Assembly: GCF_009755355.1 (NCBI RefSeq)
Contig: NZ_WQLB01000033.1
Coordinates: 1-54,747 of the forward strand
Length of the DNA: 54,747 nucleotides
Direction: 5' to 3'
Source: Deinococcus arboris
GTDB lineage: Bacteria; Deinococcota; Deinococci; Deinococcales; Deinococcaceae
Part shown: one piece after another, positions 40,973-50,337 of the stretch
Layout: each line of letters opens with the position of its first letter
Numbering within the stretch: the first letter of the stretch is position 1
Position numbers and translations under genes: made by a program
The notes under the pieces: model-generated
Databases searched by the model: none
Told to the model about the DNA's origin: nothing
Seen by the model: the letters and a program-made list of their open reading frames with translations, nothing else

Positions 40973-42889
40973 ATGCCCCATCCAATTTTTCAGGCGGTGC
41001 TGGCTGGTCAGTATCAGGACGGCCTGAAGGTGCACGCGGCGCTGCCAGAGCCCACCGCCACCGATGACCGCTGGGGCGGCTACTGCCTGTTTGCGCTGGG
41101 CCAGCTGTGGCCTGCGCGCGACCTGCTGCTGCGCGCCCGTGCCAGGGGCTGCGAGGCCGCTAGCCTGGAATTGGCGCTGGTGCTGCGCTATCTGGGCGAA
41201 CCCGAGGCGGCCCGGCAACTGCTGCTGAGCCTCCCGCTGGACCGCTTGAGTCCCGTGGACCGGAGCTACGCCCACCGGGAACACGCCTCACTGCACCTGA
41301 TGGATGGCCGTCCCCTCCTGGCTCTGGCCGAACTGGAAGCCGCCTGGAGCGACCTGCTGACCGCCGGCCCCGACGGAGAGACCTTGCGCCAGTCCACCGC
41401 GCAGCTGCTGGGCTACGTGTCGGCGCTGCTGGGGCGTGAGGCTGCGGCGCTGCACTACCTCAACCTGGCCCTGGGCACGGCCCAGGGGGGCAAACGGGTT
41501 CACGCGCTGCACACCCGCGCGCAGGTGGCGCTGTACGCCGCACGGTTTGAAGCGGCTGGGCAAGACCTGGCCGAAGCGGCGGCGCTGCTCCAGAGCGAAC
41601 CGGTGTCGGCGGCGTACCACGCCTACCTTCAGGGGTTGCTGGCCCGTGCCCAGGGGCACTGGGAAGCGGCCTTAGGGGCCTTTGCACAGGCCTTTAACCG
41701 CGCCCGCGCCAGGGGTGAAAGCAGTACCGAAGCGCTGGCGGCGCTGGGCCAGGCATCGGTGCTGACCCTTCAGGGCCAGTGGGCCGAGGCGCACACGGCC
41801 CTGCTGCGTGCCGACGCCCTGAGCAGCAATGCCTGGCAGAGTGCACTGGTGGGCCTGCGGCGCGGCGCGTGGCAGGTGGCCCAGGGGCAGCCAGAGGGCG
41901 CCGTCACCCTCCTGGGCGCGCGTGAACGGTTTGAGGCGCTGGGGCTGCGGCGCGAAACGGCGTGGTGTGACCTGCATCTGTGCGCGGCCCACCTGGCCGA
42001 CCCGCCGCAGGCGAGGCAGGCCCTGACACGAGTCCTCGACACCCGCGCGGCACTGGGCAGCGGCGCGCCCCTGCTGCCCGAACTGCGTCTGTTGCCGCAG
42101 GTCACGGACTTTTTGCTGGCTCACCCCAGTGACCCGGCCGCCCAGACCCTGCTGCGGGACCGGCGCCTGGCGCACCCCAGAGAGCCTCTGCGCCTGACCC
42201 TGCAGACCCTGGGCCGAGGCGCCCTGCTGCTGGACGGCCAGGAAGTGCGAGTGGGTCTGCGGCGCACCCCCGAAGTGCTGGCTTACCTGCTGCTGCGTGG
42301 CCCAGCCACCCGCGACCAGGTGCTGGCGACCCTGTGGCCCGATGACGACCCGCGCCGCGCCGCCAACTATTTTCATCAGTTGCGGCATGAACTGACGCAG
42401 CATGTGCCCTGGCTGTCCATTGACCTGAACCGTGCCAGCGGTCTGTACGCGGTGACGTGCCGGGGACCGGAATTCAGCATGGACGCCGCCCAGCTTCAGC
42501 ACCGGCTCAGGACATTAAGTGAAGATGAAGTGGTCGGTGCCATCTTTGCTTACACGGGGCCTTTCCTGCCGGAAGCCACAGCGGCGTGGGCCGACGAGGA
42601 GCGTGAGGCTTTGGAATGGTCGGTCATCCGGGCAGGGCTACAGCTGATGCAGCAGTGGAGTCAGAAAGGGGAATACAGCAAATGTGCAGGCCTGAGCCGC
42701 CGCCTGCTGGACATTGCGCCCTGCGACGAGGCGCTGGTGGAGTATCTGGTGGTGGCCACCTTGCACCTTGAGGGCCGCCTGGCCGCGCAGCGCGCCCTGC
42801 TGGAGGCCAGCACCCGCGCCCAGAAGGAACTCAGCGAGGCGCCGATGTGGACCAGCCGACTGGAGCGGCAGCTCCTGAGCGTTCATTAA
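40973..42889 (+). CDS. TPR-containing BTAD/SARP-like transcriptional activator
   Basis: A 638-residue regulator. Residues ~1-390 are TPR-like helical repeats (for example QGLLARAQGHWEAALGAFAQ, ~219-238). An OmpR-like winged helix follows (~405-495: LGRGALLLDGQEV, RDQVLATLWPDDD, NYFHQLRHEL). A C-terminal bacterial transcriptional activator (BTAD) helical domain covers ~500-638. The order TPR-wHTH-BTAD reverses that of streptomycete SARP proteins, which put the wHTH first. The ATG at 40973 is 6 nt after TATCCT, so leaderless; the frame to 40919 overlaps the promoter. Divergent from a secreted peptide gene. TPR domains in such regulators often bind peptides, so control by that peptide is plausible. 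Confidence 0.85.
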   Translation: MPHPIFQAVLAGQYQDGLKVHAALPEPTATDDRWGGYCLFALGQLWPARDLLLRARARGCEAASLELALVLRYLGEPEAARQLLLSLPLDRLSPVDRSYAHREHASLHLMDGRPLLALAELEAAWSDLLTAGPDGETLRQSTAQLLGYVSALLGREAAALHYLNLALGTAQGGKRVHALHTRAQVALYAARFEAAGQDLAEAAALLQSEPVSAAYHAYLQGLLARAQGHWEAALGAFAQAFNRARARGESSTEALAALGQASVLTLQGQWAEAHTALLRADALSSNAWQSALVGLRRGAWQVAQGQPEGAVTLLGARERFEALGLRRETAWCDLHLCAAHLADPPQARQALTRVLDTRAALGSGAPLLPELRLLPQVTDFLLAHPSDPAAQTLLRDRRLAHPREPLRLTLQTLGRGALLLDGQEVRVGLRRTPEVLAYLLLRGPATRDQVLATLWPDDDPRRAANYFHQLRHELTQHVPWLSIDLNRASGLYAVTCRGPEFSMDAAQLQHRLRTLSEDEVVGAIFAYTGPFLPEATAAWADEEREALEWSVIRAGLQLMQQWSQKGEYSKCAGLSRRLLDIAPCDEALVEYLVVATLHLEGRLAAQRALLEASTRAQKELSEAPMWTSRLERQLLSVH

Positions 42890-43365
42890 TGCCCTTGAAA
42901 GAGGTAGGAGGAAAGTCAGGGTGACAAAGATGTCAGAGCTGGGGTGCGTGTGGGCAGAGTGCCTTGAAGCTCAGGGCTCTTAATTTGAGAAGGTGCTGTC
43001 CTGATGGCGCTCAGGCGATAAAGCGGCTTCGGCTACCTCCTTGAGCAGGACTTGCAATAAAGGTAATGTCCACAAATGGAGCCGCCCACATCCAATGTCT
43101 TGTGGTTGTGCGGAGGCCCCAATTCCTCCCAGATCATTGCCTCTGGGTGAGATGAGGCTACGTGGAATAGCGGGCCTCATAGGCAAAGCGTATCGGTGTC
43201 CTTGAGGGTGAGCCCACTGATCCCTACCAGCAAAGCCAGAGGCCTGTTGCCACAGCAAAACCCCAGAGGTCCTGAACCCTTCTTTCAGGAGCTCTGGAGC
43301 GAACGTATAAATCTGCGGAAGAGATTGGGCCTCCGCCTGTCGTTATGGGCAACAGCCGTGTGCGG
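42890..43365. other. 476-bp intergenic region, no gene recognised
   Basis: It lies between the 3' ends of the regulator and the convergent DAHP synthase gene. A 92-codon minus-strand frame (42980-43258) has no recognisable motif, and other frames are interrupted. The reading VGISGLTLKDTDT on the minus strand looks coding-like but is broken by stops; this could be a decayed gene, identity unknown. No repeat copy here. Confidence 0.4.
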
Positions 43366-44448
43366 TCAGGCCACCGGTTCCCGCCAGTCAAACTCAGGGG
43401 CGCAGCGAAGTGCCCGCACCGTGGCAGCGGCCTCGGCCAGCACGTCCTGCGTGTCCTCCCAGCTCAGGCAGGCGTCGGTCACACTGACCCCGAACAGCGG
43501 GGCCTGACCGGAGGCTGGAAAGGGCTGACGCCCGCCGTGCAGCTGGCTTTCCAGCATCAGACCTCGCACGGGGCCGCCGGGAGCCAGGTGCGCCAGCACG
43601 CTCCGGGCCACCGCGCCCTGCCGGGTGTGGTCAGAGCCACTGTTGGCATGCGAGCAGTCCACCACCAGCGCCGGGTTCAGGCGGGCGGCGCTCAGCTGCG
43701 CGGCGGCCCGCCGCACCGACGCGAGGTCGGCGTTGGGGCCGTCCCAGCCGCCCCGCAGCACCACATGGCCGTCCGGGTTGCCGGGGGTCAGGTGCAGGCC
43801 AGGGGCACCGTCCGGGCCGACCGTCCACCAGGCATGTTCGGCCTGGGCCGTCACCACCGCGTCGGCCGCCACCTTCACCGAGCCGCTCGTGCCGTTCTTA
43901 AAGCCCACCGGGCATGGCAGCCCGCTCGCCACCACACGGTGAATCTGGCTTTCGACTGTGCGCGCGCCGATACAGGCCCAGGCCAGCTGGTCGGCCAGAT
44001 ACGGGGGCGTGTTGGGGTCCAGCACTTCGGTGGCCACTGGCACGCCCAGTTCATTAACCGCGCGCATCAGGGTGCGGGTGCGCCGAAGCCCTGCATTCAG
44101 GTCAAGGTGGCCGTCCAACTCGGGGTCCAGCAAGAAGCCGCGCCAGCCCAGCGTCGTGCGCGGTTTTTCCACGTAAACCCGCATGACCAGTTCCAGTTCG
44201 CCCCCCCAGCGCCGCCGCGTCTCGGCCAGACGCTGGGCGTACAGCAGGGCCTCGGCTTCGCTGTGAATGCTGCAGGGCCCCACCAGCATCAGGAGGCGGT
44301 CGTCCTGCCCGCGCAGGATGGCCTGAATGCGTCCGCGCGCCGCCTCCACTGTTCGGGCGGCCTGCGGGGTTTGCGGCACCAGGTCGTGCAGCGCCTGGGG
44401 CGTGACGACCGGCGTGAATCGGTTAGTGGCCAAGGGTCGCCCCCCCAT
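43366..44448 (-). CDS. DAHP synthase, class I (AroF/G/H type)
   Basis: A 360-residue 3-deoxy-7-phosphoheptulonate synthase joining PEP and erythrose-4-phosphate, the entry step to chorismate. Signatures are [11 protein letters not shown] (~52-62), [35 protein letters not shown], and [11 protein letters not shown] with metal ligands. It is the last gene of the catechol siderophore operon, overlapping dhbA by 26 bp, so its job is probably to raise chorismate supply for 2,3-dihydroxybenzoate. A second copy elsewhere would serve general aromatic synthesis. ATG 44448 is used; a TTG five codons later would also fit. Confidence 0.93.
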   Translation of the reverse strand: MGGRPLATNRFTPVVTPQALHDLVPQTPQAARTVEAARGRIQAILRGQDDRLLMLVGPCSIHSEAEALLYAQRLAETRRRWGGELELVMRVYVEKPRTTLGWRGFLLDPELDGHLDLNAGLRRTRTLMRAVNELGVPVATEVLDPNTPPYLADQLAWACIGARTVESQIHRVVASGLPCPVGFKNGTSGSVKVAADAVVTAQAEHAWWTVGPDGAPGLHLTPGNPDGHVVLRGGWDGPNADLASVRRAAAQLSAARLNPALVVDCSHANSGSDHTRQGAVARSVLAHLAPGGPVRGLMLESQLHGGRQPFPASGQAPLFGVSVTDACLSWEDTQDVLAEAAATVRALRCAPEFDWREPVA

Positions 44449-45184
44449 CCACCGTCAGGTGGCCCATGGTGACGTGCCGCGCGCCCTCTGACAGCAGGAA
44501 CAGCACGGTCTGCGCGATGTCTTCGGGCTGGGCCAGGCGCCCCAGCGGAATACCGGGCCGGAACGAGGCCGGGTCGCCCGCAATCACCCGCGCGGGTCCG
44601 GTGTCGTCGGTCCACAGTTGCCGCTGCATGGCGGTGTCGGTAGAGCCCGGCGAGACCACGTTGCAGCGCACCCCGTAGGGCGCTAGTTCCAGGCCCAGGC
44701 AGCGCATCAGGTGGGTGGTGGCGGCCTTGGAGGCTGCGTAGGCGCCCATACCCGTGCGGGCAAGGTGCGCGGCGTTGGACCCGACCGTCACGATGGCCCC
44801 GCGCCGCCGCGCCTGCATCCGCGCGCCCACTGCCCGCGCCAGCAGGAAGGGCCCGGTGGTATTCACGGCCAGCGTCTGGGTCCAGTCTTCGGTGCTCAGG
44901 GCGGTCAGCGGCCCCAGGCGCAGGATGCCCGCCACGTTGACCAGGTAGTCAATCGGCCCCAGGTCCTCCTCGGTGGCGGCCACCACCCGCTCCACGGCGG
45001 CCGGATCGGTCACGTCCAGCACGGCCGGGTGTAAGCCTGCCCCCGGTGCGACCGGCTGGAGGTCAGTGGCCATCACGGTGACCCCCTGGGCCGCCAGCGC
45101 CTGCGCCACCGCCGCGCCGATGCCCTGGGCCGCGCCCGTGACCAGGGCCACGCGGCCCGGCAGGTCAAATTGTGTGGCGGTCAT
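44423..45184 (-). CDS. dhbA: 2,3-dihydro-2,3-dihydroxybenzoate dehydrogenase
   Basis: A 253-residue SDR of the EntA/DhbA type, oxidising 2,3-dihydro-DHB to 2,3-dihydroxybenzoate with NAD+. It has TGAAQGIG (~16-23), NVAGIL in place of NNAG as in EntA, the [15 protein letters not shown] catalytic segment (~143-155), and [14 protein letters not shown], close to EntA/DhbA (SPGSTxTxMQ). The ATG at 45184 overlaps the condensation-protein stop as ATGA; the longer frame upstream is arginine/proline-rich shadow. It acts after the isochorismatase encoded two genes upstream. Confidence 0.93.
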   Translation of the reverse strand: MTATQFDLPGRVALVTGAAQGIGAAVAQALAAQGVTVMATDLQPVAPGAGLHPAVLDVTDPAAVERVVAATEEDLGPIDYLVNVAGILRLGPLTALSTEDWTQTLAVNTTGPFLLARAVGARMQARRRGAIVTVGSNAAHLARTGMGAYAASKAATTHLMRCLGLELAPYGVRCNVVSPGSTDTAMQRQLWTDDTGPARVIAGDPASFRPGIPLGRLAQPEDIAQTVLFLLSEGARHVTMGHLTVDGGATLGH

Positions 45185-46476
45185 GCGCCCACCAGCTCGG
45201 GCGGCCACAACTCGCCCACCGGGGTCTCGGGATGCTGCACGCCCCGTTCCAGCGCGCCCACGAACTCCCGCCCCAGCCGGGCAACCTCCTCGGGGGTGTA
45301 CAGGGCCGGGTGGCCGTCCAGATGCAGGTGAAGGTGGTCGCCCCAGCCGGTAAAGCCTAGCGCCAGGTCCTCCACTGGTCCCGAAGCCAGATTCCGTACC
45401 TCGACCTTCAGGTCCGGCCCAAAATCCAGCGGCGCCTGAAAGGGAATCACGTTCACCTCGGGGCCAAACAGGCGGTGGCCGTTCAGGTCGGCCCACAGGT
45501 GCTCGTAGCGGTAGCGGCCGTGGGGCCGCAGGGCGCTCAGGGCGGCGTGGGCCTGCCGGGTCAGCGCGGCCAGGCTCAGGTGTGGGCTCAGGTCCAGGCG
45601 CAGCGGCGCCAGATTCATGACCATGCACGGCACCCGCGCCGACACGCTGCCCAGGCGGCCCATGACGGGCAGGGCCAGCACGGGGCGCGTTTCGCCGGTG
45701 TGCCGGTGCCAGAACGCGGCGCTCAAGGCGAACAGCAGGGTCGGCCAGGCCGTCCCCAGCGCGCGGGCCTGGGTGCCCAGGGCACGCACCAGGGCGGGCG
45801 GCAGGGTCTGTTCCGTGCGGTGGCCCCGGCGCAGCCCCAGCTCCAGCAGCGGCGCGGGTTCGTGTGGAATGTCGGCGTACAGGGCCTGCAGGGCCGCGCC
45901 ATCGGCGTCCCTGGCAGCAGACGCCTGGTAGGCGGCGTCCTCGGCCACCACGGGGGCCAGCGGGTCAAAGGCGGGCGGCAGGGCCGCGCCGTTCGCGCGG
46001 TACTGGGCGGCCACCCGCTGCAGGCACAGCGACAGCCCGTAGCCGTCCAGGGCGATGTGGTGCGTTACCAGCACCCAGCGCGCGTGGTCCGGCGCCAGCC
46101 GGAGAAGGGCGTGGCGATACAGCTCGCCGGCCCCCAGGTCAAAAGGGGTGTCCAGCAGCTGCTCGGCTTCCTGCCGGGCCCTCTCTTCGGCGTCCGGGTG
46201 GTCCCGCAGATCAAGTACAGGCAGGGCACGGGGAGGCACCTCGCCGAGCACCTGGCATACCTCCTGTCCCTGCATTTCAAAGCGGGCGTGCAGGGCTGGC
46301 ACCTCGGCCAGCGTGCGGCGCACGGCCGCCTCAAACCGGGCCAGGTCCAGCAGCCCGTGAAATTCCAGCGCCTCGGCGGTGTTGGAGAGCACGCTGCCGG
46401 GGTCGGCCTGCTGCTCCTCCCACTGGCCCCGCTGTGCCTGGGTCAGGCCCAGAACCTCTACGGCGGGCGCGCTCAT
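45181..46476 (-). CDS. free-standing NRPS condensation domain (VibH-like)
   Basis: A 431-residue protein consisting of a single condensation domain. The catalytic HHxxxDG is HHIALDG (139-145). The N-terminal LTQAQRGQWEEQQ and the VPCMVMNLAPLRLDL and YEHLWADLNGHRLFGPEVN segments match condensation domains that accept aryl groups, as in DhbF/EntF/VibH. There is no adenylation, carrier or thioesterase domain. In vibriobactin synthesis the free-standing VibH acylates a soluble polyamine with DHB from VibB; the same reaction is the best inference here. The start MSAPAV at 46476 overlaps the isochorismatase stop as ATGA. Alternatively it could work with an NRPS encoded elsewhere. Confidence 0.85.
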   Translation of the reverse strand: MSAPAVEVLGLTQAQRGQWEEQQADPGSVLSNTAEALEFHGLLDLARFEAAVRRTLAEVPALHARFEMQGQEVCQVLGEVPPRALPVLDLRDHPDAEERARQEAEQLLDTPFDLGAGELYRHALLRLAPDHARWVLVTHHIALDGYGLSLCLQRVAAQYRANGAALPPAFDPLAPVVAEDAAYQASAARDADGAALQALYADIPHEPAPLLELGLRRGHRTEQTLPPALVRALGTQARALGTAWPTLLFALSAAFWHRHTGETRPVLALPVMGRLGSVSARVPCMVMNLAPLRLDLSPHLSLAALTRQAHAALSALRPHGRYRYEHLWADLNGHRLFGPEVNVIPFQAPLDFGPDLKVEVRNLASGPVEDLALGFTGWGDHLHLHLDGHPALYTPEEVARLGREFVGALERGVQHPETPVGELWPPELVGA

Positions 46477-47363
46477 ACCAGCTCGGGCGCGCACAGGCGC
46501 TCTGTGATGGCGCGCAGGGTGGGCTCGGCGGCCACGTCGGCGTAGGCAATCTGCCCGCCCGCCGCCTGCCAGCCCTCCACCAGCATCATCAGGCGGATGG
46601 AATCCAGGCCCAGCAGCAGCAGGTCGTCGTCCTCGTGTAGTTCGTCCGGCGTGACTTCCAGCTGCGCGGCCACAGCGGCGCGCACGGCGGCCGGGGTCCA
46701 GTGATCGGTCTGGGCGGCGGGCTGGACAGCCGCCGTCAGGGCACCCAGCACCTGCGCCGTGCTGGTGACCTGGGCGCAGCGGGCCGCGCTGTAGGCCAGC
46801 GCCTGGCGGTGTTCGGCCTCACTGAAGTCGGCCAGGGCGTCCCCCACCAGAAACGGCTGAATGTCGAGCATAAAGGCCTCGGCGGCCGTCATCAGGCAGC
46901 CGATGTTGGCGTAGATGCCGCAGATCAGCAGCTGGTCGCGGCCCCAGTCGGCCATCAGGTCTTGCAGTGGGGTGCGCTTGAAAGCGCTGTAGCGCCACTT
47001 CGCTAGCACCGTGTCGCCCGGTTGCGGCGCCACCGCCGGGTCCACCTGGGTCTGGGCGGGGTCATCTTTCAGGCCTGTCCCCCAGAAATCGGTCAGGAGA
47101 GCGCGGTCGGCGGGGTTCTGGTCACCGGGCTGCGCGGTGTATACCACTGGAATGCCCAGCGCCCGGCAGCGGTCCAGCAGCGCCTGCACATGCACCAGCA
47201 GGGCCGGCACCGGCGGCTGGGTCACGTCGTAGAAGTTCAGGAAGTACGACTGGAGGTCGTGAACGAGCAGCACGCTGCGCCCGGCCTGGGTGGTCCAGCT
47301 TACGGGGCTGGTGGGGAAGGTGGCGGGGTCGGGCATGGGGTAGGCAGCAAGGCGGGGAATCAT
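46473..47363 (-). CDS. dhbB: isochorismatase with aryl carrier domain
   Basis: A 296-residue bifunctional EntB/DhbB/VibB-type protein. The N-terminal isochorismatase (to ~210) hydrolyses isochorismate to 2,3-dihydro-DHB; it shows VLLVHDLQSYFLNFY with Asp36, LAKWRYSAFKRTPL with the Lys, and ICGIYANIGCLMTAAEAFM. The C-terminal carrier domain (~222-296) has LLGLDSIRLM with Ser255 as the phosphopantetheine site. It would be primed by the PPTase, loaded by the DHB-AMP ligase and read by the condensation protein. AAGGAG precedes the ATG at 47363. A repeat copy separates it from dhbE. Confidence 0.95.
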   Translation of the reverse strand: MIPRLAAYPMPDPATFPTSPVSWTTQAGRSVLLVHDLQSYFLNFYDVTQPPVPALLVHVQALLDRCRALGIPVVYTAQPGDQNPADRALLTDFWGTGLKDDPAQTQVDPAVAPQPGDTVLAKWRYSAFKRTPLQDLMADWGRDQLLICGIYANIGCLMTAAEAFMLDIQPFLVGDALADFSEAEHRQALAYSAARCAQVTSTAQVLGALTAAVQPAAQTDHWTPAAVRAAVAAQLEVTPDELHEDDDLLLLGLDSIRLMMLVEGWQAAGGQIAYADVAAEPTLRAITERLCAPELV

Positions 47364-47422
47364 GGGGCTCCTTGAGAACTAGGGAGAGGAGGAAAAGGCG
47401 AACCGGAGGCCAGCACTGTCAG

Positions 47423-47558
47423 CTCAGACCGGCGCCAATTGAATCGTTTACGACAACGGTGAAATCCGGCCGGAGGGCCTCGCAGAGCTGCGCAGCACAG
47501 AAGGAGAACAGGCGGGCTGACAGGCGTGGCGAACGAATACAGACGGCATCCGTCTCAG
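47423..47558 (+). repeat. small noncoding repeat, copy 3
   Basis: About 136 bp inside the siderophore operon between dhbE and dhbB. Its ends CTCAGACCGGCGCC... and ...GGCATCCGTCTCAG are inverted versions of each other. AATCGTTTACGACAACGGTG near the left end keeps the hairpin by a G-U pair. It shares TTGAATCGTTT and GAAATCCG with the copy at 16031. Its right end supplies the TGA stop of dhbE (complement of 47555-47557). It is transcribed within the operon. Confidence 0.8.
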
Positions 47559-49174
47559 ACCGGCCGGGCCTGGGCCAGTGCGCGCAGGGCGGGTTTGTCA
47601 ATCTTGCCAAAGGCCGTGCGGGGCAACTCGGGCAGGAATTCGATGCGGTCAGGAATCTTGTAGGCGGCCAGGCCGAGGCTATGCAGGTGCCGTTTGAGGG
47701 TCAGGGTCAGCCCCGGCGTCACCGGGCCGTCCGGCTGCACAAAGGCGCAGCTGCGCTCCCCCAGCAGCGGGTCGGGCACGCCCACCAGCGCGGCGTTCTG
47801 CACCTGCGGGTGACCCAGCAGGGCGTATTCGATCTCCTCGGCGGCAATCTTCTCGCCGCCCCGGTTCACCTGATCCTTGTGGCGGCCGCTGACGGTCAGG
47901 GCGCCGTCGGGCCAGCGGGTCACGATGTCGCCCGTGCGGTAAAACCCGTCCGGGGTAAAGGCCCGCGCGTTGTGGTCGGGCGCGCGGAAGTACCCGCGAA
48001 TGGTGTAGGGCCCGCGCGTCAGCAGGTGCCCCGGCGTGCCGTCGGGCAGGTCCCTGTCCTGGTCGTCCACCACGCGCACCTCGTCGTGGGGACTGATGGG
48101 GCGGCCCTGCGTGGTATAGGCCGCATCAGGGTCAGCGCCGGGGCGCACGTAATTGACCAGCCCCTCGGCCATGCCGAAGACCTGCTGCACCTCGGCCCCC
48201 AGCACCTCCGGCACCTGGCGGGCCACGTCGGGACTCAGGGGCGCGCCGCCCACCTGCACCCGCGCCAGTGAGCCCAGGGCCGAGCGGTCCCGCCGCGCCG
48301 CTTGCAGCCACACCAGCAGCAGGGCCGGCACCAGGGCCGTCATGGTGACGCCGCGCCGCCGAATCAGGTCAAAGGCCACGTCTGGCGTGGGCTGCGGCGC
48401 GATCACCACCTGGCCGCCCGCGTGCAGCACCCCCAGCGTGCCCGGCGAGGACAGCGGGAAGTTGTGCGCCAGCGGCAGCGCGGCCAGGTAAACCGTCTCG
48501 GGGGACAGGCCGCAGATCTCGGCGCTGGCCCGCACGCTGTACAGATAATCGTCGTGGGTGCGCCCAATCAGTTTGGGGGTGCCGGTGCTGCCGCCCGACA
48601 GCTGAAAAAGGGCCAGGTCCGACGCCGACACCGCCAGCGCAGAGAATGGTGCCAGGTCGTCTGGCGGCGTCAGAGGTACAAATTCCTCCGGCTCGCCCAG
48701 CACGAAGACTCGCCGCAAACTGGGAGCCTGGGCCTGCACGGCGCGCGCCAGCGGGCGGTAGTCAAAGCCCGCGTGGCGGTCTGCAACGATGTACGCGGCG
48801 GCCTCGGCGTGGGTGCAGAAATACCCAATCTCGCTCTGGCGGTGGGCCGGGAGCGCCAGAATGGGCTGCGCCCCCAGCCGGGTCAGGCCAAACAGCACGT
48901 CAAAGAACTTGGGCGTATTGGGCAGCTGCACCACCACGTGGTCGCCCTGCCCCAGCCCCTGCGCGGCAAAATGGGCCGCCTGCCGGTCGGCGCGGGCGTC
49001 CAGGTCGCGGTAGGACACCTCCTGTTCCCCGTAGACCAGGGCGGTGCGGCGGCCGTACTGCGCCGCCAGCCCCCGAAGCCAGGCGCCAAACGGCTCGCCC
49101 TGCCAGTAGCCCAGGTCGCGGTACAGCTGGGCAACCTCGGCGGGCCAGGGGGTGAAGTCCGGGGCCGCCGTCAC
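47555..49174 (-). CDS. dhbE: 2,3-dihydroxybenzoate-AMP ligase
   Basis: A 539-residue stand-alone adenylation enzyme that activates DHB with ATP and loads it on the DhbB carrier domain. It has the P-loop-like [19 protein letters not shown], the aryl-acid pocket [12 protein letters not shown] with the Asn typical of DHB/salicylate-activating enzymes, [33 protein letters not shown], and the C-terminal Lys in RTAFGKIDK. Length matches DhbE/EntE. The GTG start overlaps the isochorismate synthase stop (GTGA, 49171-49174). Its stop codon lies in the terminus of repeat copy 3. Confidence 0.95.
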   Translation of the reverse strand: MTAAPDFTPWPAEVAQLYRDLGYWQGEPFGAWLRGLAAQYGRRTALVYGEQEVSYRDLDARADRQAAHFAAQGLGQGDHVVVQLPNTPKFFDVLFGLTRLGAQPILALPAHRQSEIGYFCTHAEAAAYIVADRHAGFDYRPLARAVQAQAPSLRRVFVLGEPEEFVPLTPPDDLAPFSALAVSASDLALFQLSGGSTGTPKLIGRTHDDYLYSVRASAEICGLSPETVYLAALPLAHNFPLSSPGTLGVLHAGGQVVIAPQPTPDVAFDLIRRRGVTMTALVPALLLVWLQAARRDRSALGSLARVQVGGAPLSPDVARQVPEVLGAEVQQVFGMAEGLVNYVRPGADPDAAYTTQGRPISPHDEVRVVDDQDRDLPDGTPGHLLTRGPYTIRGYFRAPDHNARAFTPDGFYRTGDIVTRWPDGALTVSGRHKDQVNRGGEKIAAEEIEYALLGHPQVQNAALVGVPDPLLGERSCAFVQPDGPVTPGLTLTLKRHLHSLGLAAYKIPDRIEFLPELPRTAFGKIDKPALRALAQARPV

Positions 49175-50337
49175 AGCGCCCCCAGTTCTTCGCCCGGCTG
49201 CACGCCCAGGGCGCCCAGCATGGTGCGGAATTTGGCCGCGGTCTCAGCCCGCTCGCTCGCCGGGTCTGAGGCCGCCACCACGCCCGCCCCGGCAAACAGC
49301 CGCACCTGCTGCGGCGTCACCTCGGCGCAGCGGATGGTCACGGCCCACTCGCCGTCGCCCTGGGCGTCGCACCAGCCCACTGCGCCAGCAAAGAGCCCCC
49401 GGTTCCCCGGCTCGTGGGTGCCGATAAAGTCGTGGGCGGCCCCCTGCGGCACCCCGCACACGGCCGGGGTAGGGTGCAGCCGCTCGACCACGTCCAGCAC
49501 CGTGCAAGCCGGGTCCTCCAGCTCTGCCACGATGGGTGTGGCCAGGTGCCAGAGGGTGCCCGCCGAGATGACCTGCGGCGCTGATGGCACCTCCAGGCGG
49601 CGGCACAGCGGCGCCAGGGTGTCGCGGATGGCGTCCACCATCAGCGCGTGCTCGGCCAGGTCCTTGCCCGACGCCTGCAAGTCGGCGGCCTGGGCCGCGT
49701 CGGCGTCCGGGTCGGCCAGGCGCGGGCGTGTGCCGGCCATCGGCCGCAGCCGCAGCGTGGGGCCGCGTTTGCTCACCAGCAGTTCGGGGCTGGCCCCCAG
49801 CAGATGCCGGTCAGGCGCGAGTTCCAGCGCAAAGGTGTAGCCCGCCGGATTCTGCCCGGCCAGCTGCGCGACCAGCGGTGCCAGCGCCAGCGGCCCGGCC
49901 AGGTCCAGGTGCAGCACCCGGCCCAGCACCACCTTGTCCAGCAGGCCCGTCTGCAGGGCGGCGACCGCCCGCGCCACCAGCGCCTCGTAGTCAGCGCCGC
50001 TGGGCACCGAGGTCAGGCCGCGCACGGCGGCCAGGGGGGACGGGGTCAGGGGGGCCGGGGGCCGGGGCAGGCCCCAGCGCGGCTGAGGCGCCACCCGTAA
50101 GGTCGCGGCCTCCAGCGGGTCAAAGGGAATGGCGCCCACCAGGGCCGCCCCGCGCGCGCCGCTTTGCCCGGCGGCCCGCAGCAGAAAGCGGCCCTGGTCG
50201 CCCAGAGGCAGCCCTGCCGGACATGCCAGGTTCCAGAGGTCCTGGGCTTCTAACGAGGTGGTGGGTGAATACCAGACAAACGGAGCCAGCGACCCGGCAG
50301 GGCGGTGAGGGGCGGGCAGGGGAAAGGGCAGACTCAT
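49171..50337 (-). CDS. dhbC: isochorismate synthase
   Basis: A 388-residue chorismate-using enzyme converting chorismate to isochorismate with Mg2+. It has [11 protein letters not shown] (catalytic Lys region), [53 protein letters not shown] and [15 protein letters not shown], all close to EntC/DhbC rather than anthranilate or salicylate synthases. First committed step to DHB. The ATG at 50337 overlaps the PPTase stop as ATGA, and its own stop overlaps dhbE. Confidence 0.95.
   Translation of the reverse strand: MSLPFPLPAPHRPAGSLAPFVWYSPTTSLEAQDLWNLACPAGLPLGDQGRFLLRAAGQSGARGAALVGAIPFDPLEAATLRVAPQPRWGLPRPPAPLTPSPLAAVRGLTSVPSGADYEALVARAVAALQTGLLDKVVLGRVLHLDLAGPLALAPLVAQLAGQNPAGYTFALELAPDRHLLGASPELLVSKRGPTLRLRPMAGTRPRLADPDADAAQAADLQASGKDLAEHALMVDAIRDTLAPLCRRLEVPSAPQVISAGTLWHLATPIVAELEDPACTVLDVVERLHPTPAVCGVPQGAAHDFIGTHEPGNRGLFAGAVGWCDAQGDGEWAVTIRCAEVTPQQVRLFAGAGVVAASDPASERAETAAKFRTMLGALGVQPGEELGAL

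Noticed and set aside
42980..43258. 92-codon minus-strand frame in the gap before the DAHP synthase gene
   Set aside because: No recognisable motif, no ribosome binding site and less plausible than an alternative broken frame; not called as a gene.
21355..43305. 14-bp sequence CTCTGGAGCGAACG shared by 21355-21368 and 43292-43305
   Set aside because: Flanking sequences do not align, so there is no evidence of a repeat family; could be chance.
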